The translations under genes were made by a program, and so were the position numbers. A DNA stretch of 51,414 nucleotides from Acidobacteriota bacterium (GTDB taxonomy: Bacteria > Acidobacteriota > Terriglobia > Bryobacterales > Bryobacteraceae): contig JAFDVS010000002.1 of NCBI GenBank assembly GCA_018268935.1, positions 1-51,414 of the forward strand, written 5' to 3'. Position 1 is the stretch's first letter. Each line of letters opens with the position of its first letter. Of the stretch, positions 1-8,574 are shown in pieces. The notes beneath the pieces are model-generated. The model was given only the letters and a program-made list of their open reading frames with translations. It searched no databases and was not told where the DNA came from.

Positions 1-1
1 C

Positions 2-283
2 GAGATCAGCGGCACCATCAGCTCCATCTCGCAAATCGCCGGCGCGATCTTCGAAGCCGTCGACCAGCAGAACGCCGCAACGCGCGAAGTCACCAGCGGA
101 ATCCAGATCGCAGCGACGGGATCGTCAAATGTGGCCGCCAATATCGTCAAGGTCAGCCGGGGCGCGGAAGACACCGGGCGCGCCGCAGCCGAGGTTCACG
201 CCTCAGCCGGATCGCTCACGGCTGAAAATCAGCAGCTTCGCACCCAGGTCGATCATTTCCTCGCGACCCTGCGCAGCGCCTGA
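2..283 (+). CDS. Methyl-accepting chemotaxis protein, C-terminal end (partial)
   Basis: The gene runs in from outside the window, so only the last 93 residues are visible. They read as the alanine/serine/glutamine-rich helical signalling tail of a chemotaxis receptor, with SSISQIAGAIFEAVDQQN and an NAATREV segment, and end in the F-L-A-x-L-R sequence common at receptor C-termini. In this family the coiled-coil tail contacts CheA and CheW. The sensory and membrane parts lie upstream of position 1. A strong hairpin follows the stop within a few bases, so this is the last gene of its transcript. Confidence 0.8.
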   Translation, partial: EISGTISSISQIAGAIFEAVDQQNAATREVTSGIQIAATGSSNVAANIVKVSRGAEDTGRAAAEVHASAGSLTAENQQLRTQVDHFLATLRSA

Positions 284-287
284 GTTT

Positions 288-327
288 AAAAAAACGCGGC
301 TCCTTGCGGGGCCGCGTTTTTGCTTTT
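288..327. terminator. Bidirectional rho-independent terminator
   Basis: An A-tract precedes a 10-bp stem (AAAACGCGGC pairing with GCCGCGTTTT, loop about 10 nt) followed by T-rich sequence. Because both ends are A/T tracts, it can terminate the chemotaxis receptor gene on the plus strand and purQ on the minus strand, whose stop lies about 30 bases away. Confidence 0.85.
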
Positions 328-356
328 CAATAAATCCCTTTGCGCGCAGAGAAATC

Positions 357-1028
357 TTACGCTGCGCTTTCAAGATGCGCGACCAGACCCGCGAACAGCC
401 CGCGGCCGTCGGTGCAGCCCATGATGTCTTCGACGTGGTTTTCCGGATGCGGCATCATGCCGAGCACATTGCGGCTCGCATTACAGATGCCGGCGATATC
501 GCGCAACGATCCGTTGGGGTTGTTCACATAGCGGAACAGTACGCGATCCTCGGCTTCCAATTCATCCAGAGTATGCTCGTCGGCAATGTAACAGCCTTCG
601 CCGTGGGCGATGGGCGCGGTGAGGATCTGCCCTTTGCGCGCCCTGCTGGTAAACGGCGAATTGGTGGTTTCCACTCGCAGGTCCACCGGAGCGCAAATGA
701 ATTTCAATCCGCGATTACGGATCAGCGCGCCCGGCAGCAGGCCCGATTCGGTGAGGATTTGGAATCCGTTGCAGATACCCATGACGATTCCGCCATCGGC
801 GGCGAACTTCTTCACCGCTGACATGATGGGACTGAACTTGGCGATTGCGCCGCAGCGCAGGTAATCACCGTAAGAGAATCCGCCCGGTACGATGACGGCA
901 TCCACGGCGCCGACGGTGTTGTCGGAATGCCAAAGGAATTCGGCCTCGTGACCGAGGTTGTGCGTCACCGCATACCACGCGTCGTGATCGCAATTGGAGC
1001 CCGGAAAGACCACTACCCCGACTTTCAT
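357..1028 (-). CDS. purQ: Phosphoribosylformylglycinamidine synthase subunit PurQ
   Basis: PurQ is the glutaminase subunit of the multi-subunit FGAM synthase. It releases ammonia from glutamine for PurL in step four of purine synthesis. The 223-residue length is normal for the small-PurQ type. The class I glutamine amidotransferase triad is visible: Cys86 in GICNGFQ, and His194 with Glu196 in MMPHPENH. The [13 protein letters not shown] segment near residues 48-60 is diagnostic. The SDR gene lies upstream on the same strand with a 39-base gap, so they may be cotranscribed. PurS and PurL are not in the window. The Shine-Dalgarno sequence is weak. Confidence 0.97.
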   Translation of the reverse strand: MKVGVVVFPGSNCDHDAWYAVTHNLGHEAEFLWHSDNTVGAVDAVIVPGGFSYGDYLRCGAIAKFSPIMSAVKKFAADGGIVMGICNGFQILTESGLLPGALIRNRGLKFICAPVDLRVETTNSPFTSRARKGQILTAPIAHGEGCYIADEHTLDELEAEDRVLFRYVNNPNGSLRDIAGICNASRNVLGMMPHPENHVEDIMGCTDGRGLFAGLVAHLESAA

Positions 1029-1067
1029 GGTGGGAACTTTCAGTGTATCAAACGCGGGCTGCCGGGA

Positions 1068-1835
<768 letters not shown>

Positions 1836-1852
1836 GCGAGTCCACGATTGTA

Positions 1853-1872
1853 TCATCCGCATTTGATACCTT
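1853..1872. repeat. Left copy of 20-bp direct repeat
   Basis: TCATCCGCATTTGATACCTT, which differs by a single base from the copy at 4316-4335. Both copies lie directly before sulfatase coding sequence: decayed here, intact at 4343. It is read as the duplicated leader of the sulfatase gene. Confidence 0.75.
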
Positions 1873-2175
1873 TTGAGGATTAGGGGGTCTGAGGCGTTAC
1901 GGCAAACGCAACACCGAGACGCACGGCTGGTGGGCAGTGTGGGGTGAGTAGAGAATGCCGCATCTGGATCGCATGGCTAGTGGAGGGACGGGATTGGCGC
2001 AGGCCCACGTAGCTTCCGGCGTATCCCCATTCAGCCGCTCCTGCCGTGCGCAATGTGTTCGCCAGGGCGCACCGGATTCATAATCTGAAAGTTTCCGTCA
2101 AAGCTGGGGATTCATGACTAATTCGCCATGCCGGATTTCTAGAAGTGGGGCGTGCGGCTAGACTGGTATCTCCAC
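1858..2175 (+). pseudogene. Decayed 5' fragment of a sulfatase gene (copy of 4343-5719)
   Basis: No open frame survives, but by eye this stretch aligns with the start of the intact sulfatase. Shared blocks include GGCAAACGCAACACC against GGCAATCGCAACACG, GAATGCCGCATCTGGATCG against GATGCCGCACCTGGACCGG, TGTGTTCGCC at the formylglycine site, GGGGATTCATGA, and GGGGCGTGCG near 2149. The leader repeat at 1853-1872 continues the match upstream. Relative to the intact gene it has lost about 85 bases near its start, gained about 30 bases before the CxPSR region, and carries in-frame stops. It covers most of the gene-free interval 1863-2239; the remaining bases up to 2239 show nothing recognisable. 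Confidence 0.75.
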
Positions 2176-2239
2176 GAGCCCACACTCTAAGTGTCGGCTT
2201 TCCGGTTATGACCGTTTGGCACCAGAAGTATTGAATTAC

Positions 2240-3070
2240 TTAGGGAAACATTCCTGCCCAATTCATTATTGGGATCGTTGCGAACGCTCCGCGCGGATGA
2301 AAGCGAAAGCCGAGCCCGGACAGGAAACTGCTTGAACCCTCCACCAGCAGGACGCCAGCTTGCCCCCTAGTCTCCGGAAAGGTATCTGTGATCGCGAATG
2401 CAGTCTGGTTACCTCCAGGTAGGCGAACTGTTCGGGAGGCAAGGACCGTTCCAGCCGTATTCCTGAACGTGAGCCGCGCCTCGGTGGCCGCAGCGCCAGG
2501 GTTCAAGATAGCCATTGAAGTTACAAAGCCTTCCAGGTTGTCAAAGGGCATGAAGAAGCGAAAATCGTCAACGGAACTCAACGGAACGAGCGCTTCGAAG
2601 ACGCCGCCCGTAGATATCTGTCGAAATATGGCGAATCCTCCGAGACGATCACTAGTGGTTGCGTAGTCGATACTCGACCAACCCGTCTTCAACGGCGGCC
2701 CCGAGTCGAAGAGCAAGATATTGAAACTGGATCCTGGCTGTAGCGTTCCGCGCGCCGATGAGGTTGTTGTCAATCTGCCATCCGGAATGGACCGGAAAGT
2801 GACCTCTAACGGTGCCCCCGTCGTCGTCCAGAAATTCTGGGAGAACGATACTGGCCGCGCACTCATGTTCACGATGACCAAGATGGTTTCCCATCTATCT
2901 CCAACCGCTAGGTGTGGAAATGCGAGATCAGTGGGTCTCACGCTTGCTGCGGATCTGAGGCCAAGTTTTGATGCTGCGTCCATCTGAGAGTTGGCCATGG
3001 CATCCGCCTGGTAGACATTCTCGGCAGCCTGCAGCGCCGTCAATACGAATGCGAGTGCAAGAAATTGCAT
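2240..3070 (-). CDS. Secreted hypothetical protein
   Basis: A 276-residue protein with a signal peptide (MQFLALAFVLTALQAAE) and no recognisable catalytic motif. The mature part is rich in beta-strand-forming and Ser/Thr/Gly stretches. It resembles the short exported beta-sandwich proteins common in Solibacter-type genomes, with phrases such as HLAVGDRWETILVIVNMS and FFMPFDNLEGFVTSMAILNP that suggest two related sandwich halves. An AGGAAG ribosome site precedes the ATG. By eye the base composition is less GC-rich than the flanking genes, in keeping with an accessory island. The XRE regulator at 3232 is divergent and shares the intergenic region. No function is assigned. Confidence 0.75.
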   Translation of the reverse strand: MQFLALAFVLTALQAAENVYQADAMANSQMDAASKLGLRSAASVRPTDLAFPHLAVGDRWETILVIVNMSARPVSFSQNFWTTTGAPLEVTFRSIPDGRLTTTSSARGTLQPGSSFNILLFDSGPPLKTGWSSIDYATTSDRLGGFAIFRQISTGGVFEALVPLSSVDDFRFFMPFDNLEGFVTSMAILNPGAAATEARLTFRNTAGTVLASRTVRLPGGNQTAFAITDTFPETRGQAGVLLVEGSSSFLSGLGFRFHPRGAFATIPIMNWAGMFP

Positions 3071-3181
3071 TTGAGTTATCTTCCTTAAACAAGCTGCGGC
3101 ATGCAGCTTCAGATTCCTTCTTCACCACTGGCACCGGAATTCGAGGTTTTGATGGGCCATATGCAGTGATGCAATCTAGCT

Positions 3182-3195
3182 CTACTTATAAGTAG
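3182..3195. promoter_or_regulatory. Perfect palindrome, candidate XRE operator
   Basis: CTACTTATAAGTAG is a perfect 14-bp palindrome between the divergent secreted-protein gene and the XRE regulator, 36 bases before the latter's GTG. Its centre resembles a -10 box. A dimeric HTH regulator is encoded next to it, so self-regulation is a natural inference. The rest of 3071-3231 shows no other clear feature. Confidence 0.5.
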
Positions 3196-3231
3196 TATGC
3201 GTTTACGTAGATTAACTCCAAACTGCACTTT

Positions 3232-3456
3232 GTGCAACGGGAGGAGCTGCAGCGACGTTTGGGCACGCGCATCCGCAAGCTTCGTCTACAGCGGGGACTG
3301 ACCCAGGACGAGTTGGCCGACAAGAGTGGGTTTCACCGTGCACAGATCGGCGCCTTCGAACGAGGTGAGATGAACATGACATTGGGCAGCCTACTGCTGC
3401 TCGCGCAGACTTTCGAGATCAAGGTGCTAGACCTGTTCAAAGGCGTAGAGAAGTAG
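3232..3456 (+). CDS. XRE-family HTH transcriptional regulator
   Basis: A 74-residue protein that is essentially one Cro/C1-type helix-turn-helix. LGTRIRKLRLQRGLTQDELA, then SGFHRAQIGAFERGEMNMTL as the recognition region, then the closing helix. It lacks any sensor or dimerisation tail. The frame opens at GTG 3232, which has no ribosome site. A GGGAGGAG at 3239-3246 would instead favour the in-frame TTG at 3259, so the N-terminus is uncertain by nine residues. It lies beside the Phd/PIN pair and may belong to the same accessory island. The upstream palindrome is its likely operator. Confidence 0.85.
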   Translation: MQREELQRRLGTRIRKLRLQRGLTQDELADKSGFHRAQIGAFERGEMNMTLGSLLLLAQTFEIKVLDLFKGVEK

Positions 3457-3477
3457 AATCCCAGCTACCACACCGTG

Positions 3478-3903
3478 CTATTTGTCCTCTCGTTTCAGCC
3501 CTGCGAGTTGGAAGATATCCAGGAACTCCGATGGTGAGAGCACGTGAGTGTACTTCCACCGCGTGGGAAAGTGCTTCTTATTGCCGGTGATGAGATAGTG
3601 GGCCTTCGCCTCTTGTGCACACTCAAGAAACATGTTGTCGTCTGGATCCTTCGATATCGACAAACGGGTTCCTGGAACGAAGAAGGTCGAAGCTCTTCGT
3701 ATATGCCGCAGAAACGCCGTCGCCCGGCGAGTATCCAACGGAAAACTCTTGCGCCTCAGCAGTTCTTCGTACTCCTCCAAGATGGCATCGGATATGCACA
3801 GCTTCACAAGTCCATGTAGGGCCAATTTGACTACTCGAGAAGGTGGTCCTTCAGCCAGGTAAGCGGATACGACGATATTCGTATCAAGCACAACCCGGAT
3901 CAT
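3478..3903 (-). CDS. PIN-domain toxin (COG1569-type putative ribonuclease)
   Basis: A 141-residue PIN nuclease of the 'putative toxin component, PIN family' group. Acidic residues expected to hold Mg2+ or Mn2+ are in place: Asp7 in LDTNIVVSA, Glu43/Glu44 in ILEEYEE, and the DPDDN cluster at 86-90. LITGNKKHF near residue 104 is the usual sequence before the last strand. Related VapC-type toxins cut structured RNA such as tRNA. The ATG overlaps the antitoxin stop as ATGA (3900-3903), so the pair is translationally coupled. Nothing looks broken in the toxin. Confidence 0.9.
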   Translation of the reverse strand: MIRVVLDTNIVVSAYLAEGPPSRVVKLALHGLVKLCISDAILEEYEELLRRKSFPLDTRRATAFLRHIRRASTFFVPGTRLSISKDPDDNMFLECAQEAKAHYLITGNKKHFPTRWKYTHVLSPSEFLDIFQLAGLKREDK

Positions 3904-4217
3904 TTTCCGGGAGTTACGATGTCTTTCCTCCGGCGTCGTTCGCGCCGGACAGCGGCAATTTCAGCGTCTATCTCTCTCATTGTCAATCGATCCAGTCCCT
4001 TGTTCTGCGCCTCTTCATGGATTGCCCGCATCCATTCAGGTGTCGGAGCAACGGTATCAATGTAGTCGTTCAAGCTCATGATGACTACGGAAGGCGCCCC
4101 GTGGCGATGCACCACAAACCGCTCCCGTTTCTCCGTAGCCCTGCGCAGCACCGAGCCAAACTGCGCGCGGGCGGCCATCGCGGAAATGACGTTCGTCGGA
4201 TTTGTGCGCCGTTTGAT
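3900..4217 (-). CDS. Phd/YefM-type antitoxin
   Basis: The first half matches Phd/YefM antitoxins: NPTNVISAMAARAQFGSVLR, then FVVHRHGAPSVVIMSLNDY. The C-terminal half is charged and helical (MREIDAEIAAVRRERRRR) and would wrap the PIN toxin encoded immediately downstream. The start is odd. AGGAGG (4224-4229) lies six bases before an ATC codon at 4217, just where an ATG is expected, and no ATG, GTG or TTG is close. An in-frame ATG at 4298 (132 residues) or the first opening at 4370 would add residues from the repeated sulfatase leader, which look unnatural for the family. An internal ATG at 4178 would cut the fold. The pair probably autoregulates, as this family does. Confidence 0.8.
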   Translation of the reverse strand: MKRRTNPTNVISAMAARAQFGSVLRRATEKRERFVVHRHGAPSVVIMSLNDYIDTVAPTPEWMRAIHEEAQNKGLDRLTMREIDAEIAAVRRERRRRKDIVTPGK

Positions 4218-4315
4218 ACCAAGCCTCCTGATTCGAACTGACGATGAAGTCCTGTGAAGACTGTAGCGAGACGAAGGCAGGCCGTCAAGGTCGCGCATGA
4301 GCGCATCGCTTCGAA

Positions 4316-4335
4316 TCATCCGTATTTGATACCTT
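4316..4335. repeat. Right copy of 20-bp direct repeat
   Basis: TCATCCGTATTTGATACCTT, one base different from 1853-1872 and located seven bases before the sulfatase ATG. The two copies bracket the accessory island. Confidence 0.75.
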
Positions 4336-4342
4336 ACCGTTG

Positions 4343-5719
4343 ATGAAACGCAGAGAGTTCCTGGGCGCATGCGGCGCGGCGATGATGCAGTCGACGTCGC
4401 GGCCGAACGTGGTGTTTATCCTTGCGGATGATTTGGGTTGGGGCGATCTGCCGTGCTACGGCAATCGCAACACGGTGGCGCACGGCGGGTGGCTGGTGCG
4501 GGGTGAGTTGAAGATGCCGCACCTGGACCGGATGGCGCGCGAAGGGACTCGGTTCACGCAGTTTTACGTGGCCTCGGCGGTGTGTTCGCCAAGCCGAACG
4601 GGATTCATGACCGGGCAGTTTCCATCGAAGTTGGGGATTCATGATTACCTGGCTACGCCGGATTTGAATGCGAAGCGGGGCGTGCGCGATTCGCTGGATC
4701 CGGCGACGGTGACGCTGCCGGCGTTGCTGCAGAAGGCAGGATATGCGACGGCGCACTTTGGGAAGTGGCATCTTTCGAGTGGCCCAGCCGCGCCTGCGCC
4801 GAAGCAGTATGGTCTAGGGGAGTATGACGAGTGCACGCGCGGGCAGAAGGAGCGGCCGTTTTCGAGCGAACGGATTGCCGACGCGACGATTCGATTCATC
4901 GAGGCGCATCGTGGGGGGCCGTTCTTCATTAATGTGTGGCTGCATGATCCGCATTCGCCGCTGCAGCCTACGGACGAGATGATGGCTCCGTACAAAGAAC
5001 TGTCGCCGCGTTGGGGAACGCATCGAGGTGCGATGGAGGTGTACTTCGGCGTGCTCACGGAGATGGATAAACACATCGGGCGGATACTGGCGAAGCTGGA
5101 TGAGACGGGGCTTTCGGGGAATACAATCGTGATCTTCTCCAGCGACAACGGGCCGGAGTCGGGGTTGATTCCGTTTGTTTCGCATTACGGCGGCGCGGCG
5201 AGCGCGGGGCCGTTTCGCGGGTTGAAGCGCAGTTTGTATGAAGGGGGCATCCGCACGCCGTGGATTGTGCGGTGGCCGGGACACACGCCTGCGAACAAGG
5301 TGGACAACGACACGGTGTTCGCGGCTGTGGATCTGCTGCCCACGATTGCGAAGTTGACTGGCACGGTGGCGCCTGGTGTGGATGGTGAGGATCTTTCCGC
5401 GGCGTTGTTGGGTAGGCCGGCGCGGCGCACGAAGACGCTGCTGTGGGAGAATCGCTACCCCGTGTATGGGCATGTGCTGGATCAGAGCCCGATGCTGGCC
5501 GTGCGCGAAGGGAACTGGAAGCTGCTGCTGAATCCCGATCGCAGCCGGGTGGAGCTTTACGATATTCCGAAGGACCCTTCCGAGATGAATAACGTTGCGC
5601 CGCAACAGCCGGCAGTGGTGAAGCGGCTGGCGGAACGCGCGCTGGCGTGGCAGAAGACGCTGCCGCCGGGGCCCATTGATCCGGATGCGGGGAAGACTAC
5701 GTACGTGTGGCCGCGTTGA
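4343..5719 (+). CDS. Tat-exported arylsulfatase-type sulfatase
   Basis: A 458-residue type I sulfatase that would hydrolyse sulfate esters, probably of a glycan, in the periplasm or outside. It opens with a twin-arginine leader (MKRREFLGACGAAM). RPNVVFILADDLGWGD supplies the first metal aspartates (Asp29, Asp30). CSPSR at 81-85 has the cysteine that is converted to formylglycine. HFGKWHL near 138-144 and SSDNG near 266-270 complete the active site. The ATG at 4343 is preferred to the TTG just before it. A decayed copy of its 5' part lies at 1858-2175. It converges end to end with the amidase at 5720. No authentic formylglycine-generating enzyme is in the window. Confidence 0.95.
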   Translation: MKRREFLGACGAAMMQSTSRPNVVFILADDLGWGDLPCYGNRNTVAHGGWLVRGELKMPHLDRMAREGTRFTQFYVASAVCSPSRTGFMTGQFPSKLGIHDYLATPDLNAKRGVRDSLDPATVTLPALLQKAGYATAHFGKWHLSSGPAAPAPKQYGLGEYDECTRGQKERPFSSERIADATIRFIEAHRGGPFFINVWLHDPHSPLQPTDEMMAPYKELSPRWGTHRGAMEVYFGVLTEMDKHIGRILAKLDETGLSGNTIVIFSSDNGPESGLIPFVSHYGGAASAGPFRGLKRSLYEGGIRTPWIVRWPGHTPANKVDNDTVFAAVDLLPTIAKLTGTVAPGVDGEDLSAALLGRPARRTKTLLWENRYPVYGHVLDQSPMLAVREGNWKLLLNPDRSRVELYDIPKDPSEMNNVAPQQPAVVKRLAERALAWQKTLPPGPIDPDAGKTTYVWPR

Positions 5720-7381
5720 TTACGTGAGCTGCGGCTGCTTGCGATGCCAGTCAGTGGCTTGTTGGTAGGCCATCGCGACGCGCATGGGATCGCCTTCGCG
5801 CCCGACCTTGCCGGTGAACACAAGCCCGTAGGGGAGCTTGTTGTGGAAGCCGCATGGGACGACGATTTGCGGATGCCCGGTGAGGTTGGTGATGCTCATT
5901 AGCGGGCCGGCGTAGGGGTGGCCGACGAGCACATCCCAATCCTGGAAGAATTTGTCCATCGCCGCCATTTGCAGCGTGCGCGCACGGCAGGCTCGGATGT
6001 ATTCCACCGCGGGGATGAGGCGCGAACTGCGGAAGGAATTGGGCCACGCGCCGGGGCCTTGATCCTTTAGCTGATCGACACCACCATTGCGGGTGAGATC
6101 ATCGAAAGCCGCTGCACCTTCGGCGCTGAGGATGGTGCGGATCACCGCAGTATCGAGTTCCGGCAATTCGACAGGCTTCACGGTCACGCCCGCTTTGGTG
6201 AGATCGGCAAGGGCCTGATCGTAGAGCTGCTTCTCTTCGTCCTTCAGGCTGTCGAAATCCTTGCGCACAACGCCGATGCGGAGGTTCTTCAGCGGCAGGC
6301 GCGGGTTCCAATCGAATGGAGCGCTGATGACCGAAGCATCGCGGCCATCGGGACCGTAGATGGCCTGCAGCACGAGGGCGCAATCTTCCACGGAACGGCA
6401 GATAGGGCCGATTTTATCGAGGGTCCAGCAGAGTGCCATCGCGCCGTGACGGCTGACGCGGCCGTATGTGGGGCGCAGTCCTGTCACGCCGCAGCGGATG
6501 GATGGGGAGATGATGGAGCCGAGTGTTTCCGTGCCGATGCTGAAGCCGACGAGCCCGGCGGCCGTGGCGGAGGCGGAACCAGCGGAGGAGCCGCTGGAGG
6601 TGCGCTCCATGTCCCAGGGGGTCTTCGTCATGCCACCGAACCAAAGGCCTCCCATCGCCAGTGCTCCCATGGAGAGCTTGGCCACCAGCACCGCACCGGC
6701 CTTTTCCAGGCGCTCCACCACGGTGGCGTCGTAATCGAGCACCTGGTTCTGAAAGGGCTCCGCGCCGTAGGTGGTAGGGACGCCTTTGGTGGCGAGCAGA
6801 TCTTTCGCGCCCCAAGGGACTCCGTGGAGCGGGCCTTTGTAGCGGCCGCGGCGTAGTTCGGTGTCGGCGCGCTTTGCCTGATCGAGAGCCAGGTCCGACG
6901 TGAGCGTGATGACGCAATTCAATTTGGGGCTGAATTGTTTCAAACGCTCCAGGTACATTTTGGTTAGATCGGTGGAGGTGATCTTCTTCGCTTTGAGCAG
7001 CGGCGCCAGGCTGGTGACCGGCCAGAAGGCGAGGTCTTCGATGTTCTTCCAGTCTTTTCTTGTGGTGAATTTGGAAGGCTGGAATCGTGCTTTCGCATTT
7101 TTTGGGGTGGCCGGGAGCTTAGGGGCGAAGGTGAACGCCGGGGCGGTGTCCTGCGGCACCTCGATCTTGCGAAGCGCGGAGAAGTTGCCGAGGGCGCGGT
7201 TGGCATTAGCGAGCATCAACTCCAACTGCGGGTCGCGAAACTCCAGGCCCATCACCTTCAGGGCCGCGATCAGCATGTCTTTGGTGATGGATGGCGGCTC
7301 GGCGGGGGCCTGCTGCATGGACGCGGTGGCTGGCGCGGCGGCCAGTGCAGCAAGTAGTTGAAACCACTCCCGGCGCTCCAT
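5720..7381 (-). CDS. Amidase signature family hydrolase, Tat-type leader
   Basis: An amidase of the GatA/fatty-acid-amide-hydrolase fold. The Ser-cisSer-Lys triad is clear: Lys193 in PWGAKDL, Ser266 in SSGSSAGSA and Ser289 in GTETLGSI. It starts with MERREWFQLLAALAAAPATA, a likely Tat export signal, so it is probably periplasmic and not the GatA of tRNA amidation. AGGAG lies four bases before the ATG at 7381; an ATG at 7384 is also possible and overlaps the upstream stop. It is the last gene of the minus-strand ligase/peptidase cluster and could cleave or recycle an amide product of those enzymes. The substrate is unknown. Confidence 0.92.
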   Translation of the reverse strand: MERREWFQLLAALAAAPATASMQQAPAEPPSITKDMLIAALKVMGLEFRDPQLELMLANANRALGNFSALRKIEVPQDTAPAFTFAPKLPATPKNAKARFQPSKFTTRKDWKNIEDLAFWPVTSLAPLLKAKKITSTDLTKMYLERLKQFSPKLNCVITLTSDLALDQAKRADTELRRGRYKGPLHGVPWGAKDLLATKGVPTTYGAEPFQNQVLDYDATVVERLEKAGAVLVAKLSMGALAMGGLWFGGMTKTPWDMERTSSGSSAGSASATAAGLVGFSIGTETLGSIISPSIRCGVTGLRPTYGRVSRHGAMALCWTLDKIGPICRSVEDCALVLQAIYGPDGRDASVISAPFDWNPRLPLKNLRIGVVRKDFDSLKDEEKQLYDQALADLTKAGVTVKPVELPELDTAVIRTILSAEGAAAFDDLTRNGGVDQLKDQGPGAWPNSFRSSRLIPAVEYIRACRARTLQMAAMDKFFQDWDVLVGHPYAGPLMSITNLTGHPQIVVPCGFHNKLPYGLVFTGKVGREGDPMRVAMAYQQATDWHRKQPQLT

Positions 7382-8574
7382 CATGCTCCTGTCACCATGA
7401 GTCCTGCGGATGCGCCGACCCATTCCATGTTCTTGTTGTGATCCACGCCCATCATTTTTCCTCTACCCATGCGGATGATTGTATTCACTGGTTGGAGCTT
7501 ATTCTCGAGCCACAGATACATGATACGGATCTCAGCCTTAGTCGGTCCGTGCGGTGTTGCAATAACAGAGGCGAAGTTCACGCGTTCCTGCAGGATGTAC
7601 TGATTGCGCTGCGCGGCGGGAATGGCTTCGATTTGCTGCCGCGTGGGTCCAACCACCACGCCTAACCCCGCGAATGAGAACAGCGGCTTCAGCACGTAGT
7701 TCTCAAGGTCTTCCGGCAAGGCGGCGACGTTGCTGAGCAACTGCGTGCGCGGGACGCACTTGTGGCGGAAGAACGGAATGGAGAACTTGCTGAGCAGGAA
7801 GAACCAGTTGGGATGGCCGGCCCATTCGACATCGAGATCTTCATTCCAGGAGAATGGCGGCTCGATCCGCAGGCGCTCGAGTTCATCGACAATCACGCGG
7901 TTGTAGATGCGGTGCACGGGGACCAGCTTTCCATCGCGCTGGTAGTAGAGTTTGCGCCCGTGCTTCTTCAGTTGGGTGATGCAGACATAAGGCACGCCGA
8001 GCATTGCTTCCGTTGCCTTGAAATCGGGGAGTGTTTTTTGGTGCTCCGGATCGATCTCCATGAGGATGACGTTTTCCGGATCATGATCGCCGCACACCGC
8101 TCGCGCCAATAAGGCCCTGTAGCCGGATTCACTCAGGCCGCCGAGGTGGAAGGCAAGGGACCGATCGAGATCATACGCATCGAGGTAGGCGCGCGCGAGC
8201 AGGCCCTGGTAGGCATAGAGCGAAGGGAAGCCCTGAATCTCGACGAGCCGCGGTTCGAAGCCGCTGGTGGTTTCGATCAATCCGAAGTCGGCCTGTACGA
8301 AGAGAGGACGTGCGGCCTCGCCGGGAACGAGGAATTTCGCAGGGATGGTGGCGCGGGCTTCGTCCAGATAAGTGGGATGCGCGAGCAGCGAATCGACGAG
8401 TTCCTGCCCGGCGGTGGCCATCTTCATCAGATCGGATTCGCGGAAGAAGCAAGGCGTTTCGGACTGACGGTACTTGACCGGGCAACCTGCGCGCGTCTCC
8501 ACTTCCTGCAACAGGTGTTGATACTGCCGCGGCGTATAGCTTGCGTTGAACTGCGCGCGTAACGCCGGGATCAC
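7381..8574 (-). CDS. ATP-grasp-like protein, possible amide-bond ligase
   Basis: A 397-residue protein I recognise only by fold-level hints. NYVLKPLFSFAGLGVVV looks like the nucleotide-binding lysine and glycine-rich loop of ATP-grasp enzymes. QYILQERV matches the strand contacting adenine, and KAEIRIMYLW resembles the metal-binding strand. The order, with LVEIQGFPSLYAYQ far upstream, suggests a circularly permuted arrangement like glutathionylspermidine-synthase relatives. It has no signal peptide and is cytoplasmic. A GTG start overlaps the aminopeptidase stop (GTGA), and its own stop overlaps the amidase start, so it is translationally coupled on both sides. The function is inference; the tight operon supports amide or peptide bond formation. 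Confidence 0.65.
   Translation of the reverse strand: MIPALRAQFNASYTPRQYQHLLQEVETRAGCPVKYRQSETPCFFRESDLMKMATAGQELVDSLLAHPTYLDEARATIPAKFLVPGEAARPLFVQADFGLIETTSGFEPRLVEIQGFPSLYAYQGLLARAYLDAYDLDRSLAFHLGGLSESGYRALLARAVCGDHDPENVILMEIDPEHQKTLPDFKATEAMLGVPYVCITQLKKHGRKLYYQRDGKLVPVHRIYNRVIVDELERLRIEPPFSWNEDLDVEWAGHPNWFFLLSKFSIPFFRHKCVPRTQLLSNVAALPEDLENYVLKPLFSFAGLGVVVGPTRQQIEAIPAAQRNQYILQERVNFASVIATPHGPTKAEIRIMYLWLENKLQPVNTIIRMGRGKMMGVDHNKNMEWVGASAGLMVTGA

Noticed and set aside
1836..1862. Nine-residue extension of the SDR protein
   Set aside because: It runs through the repeated sulfatase leader and a possible -10 box, and the SDR fold starts after the internal ATG.
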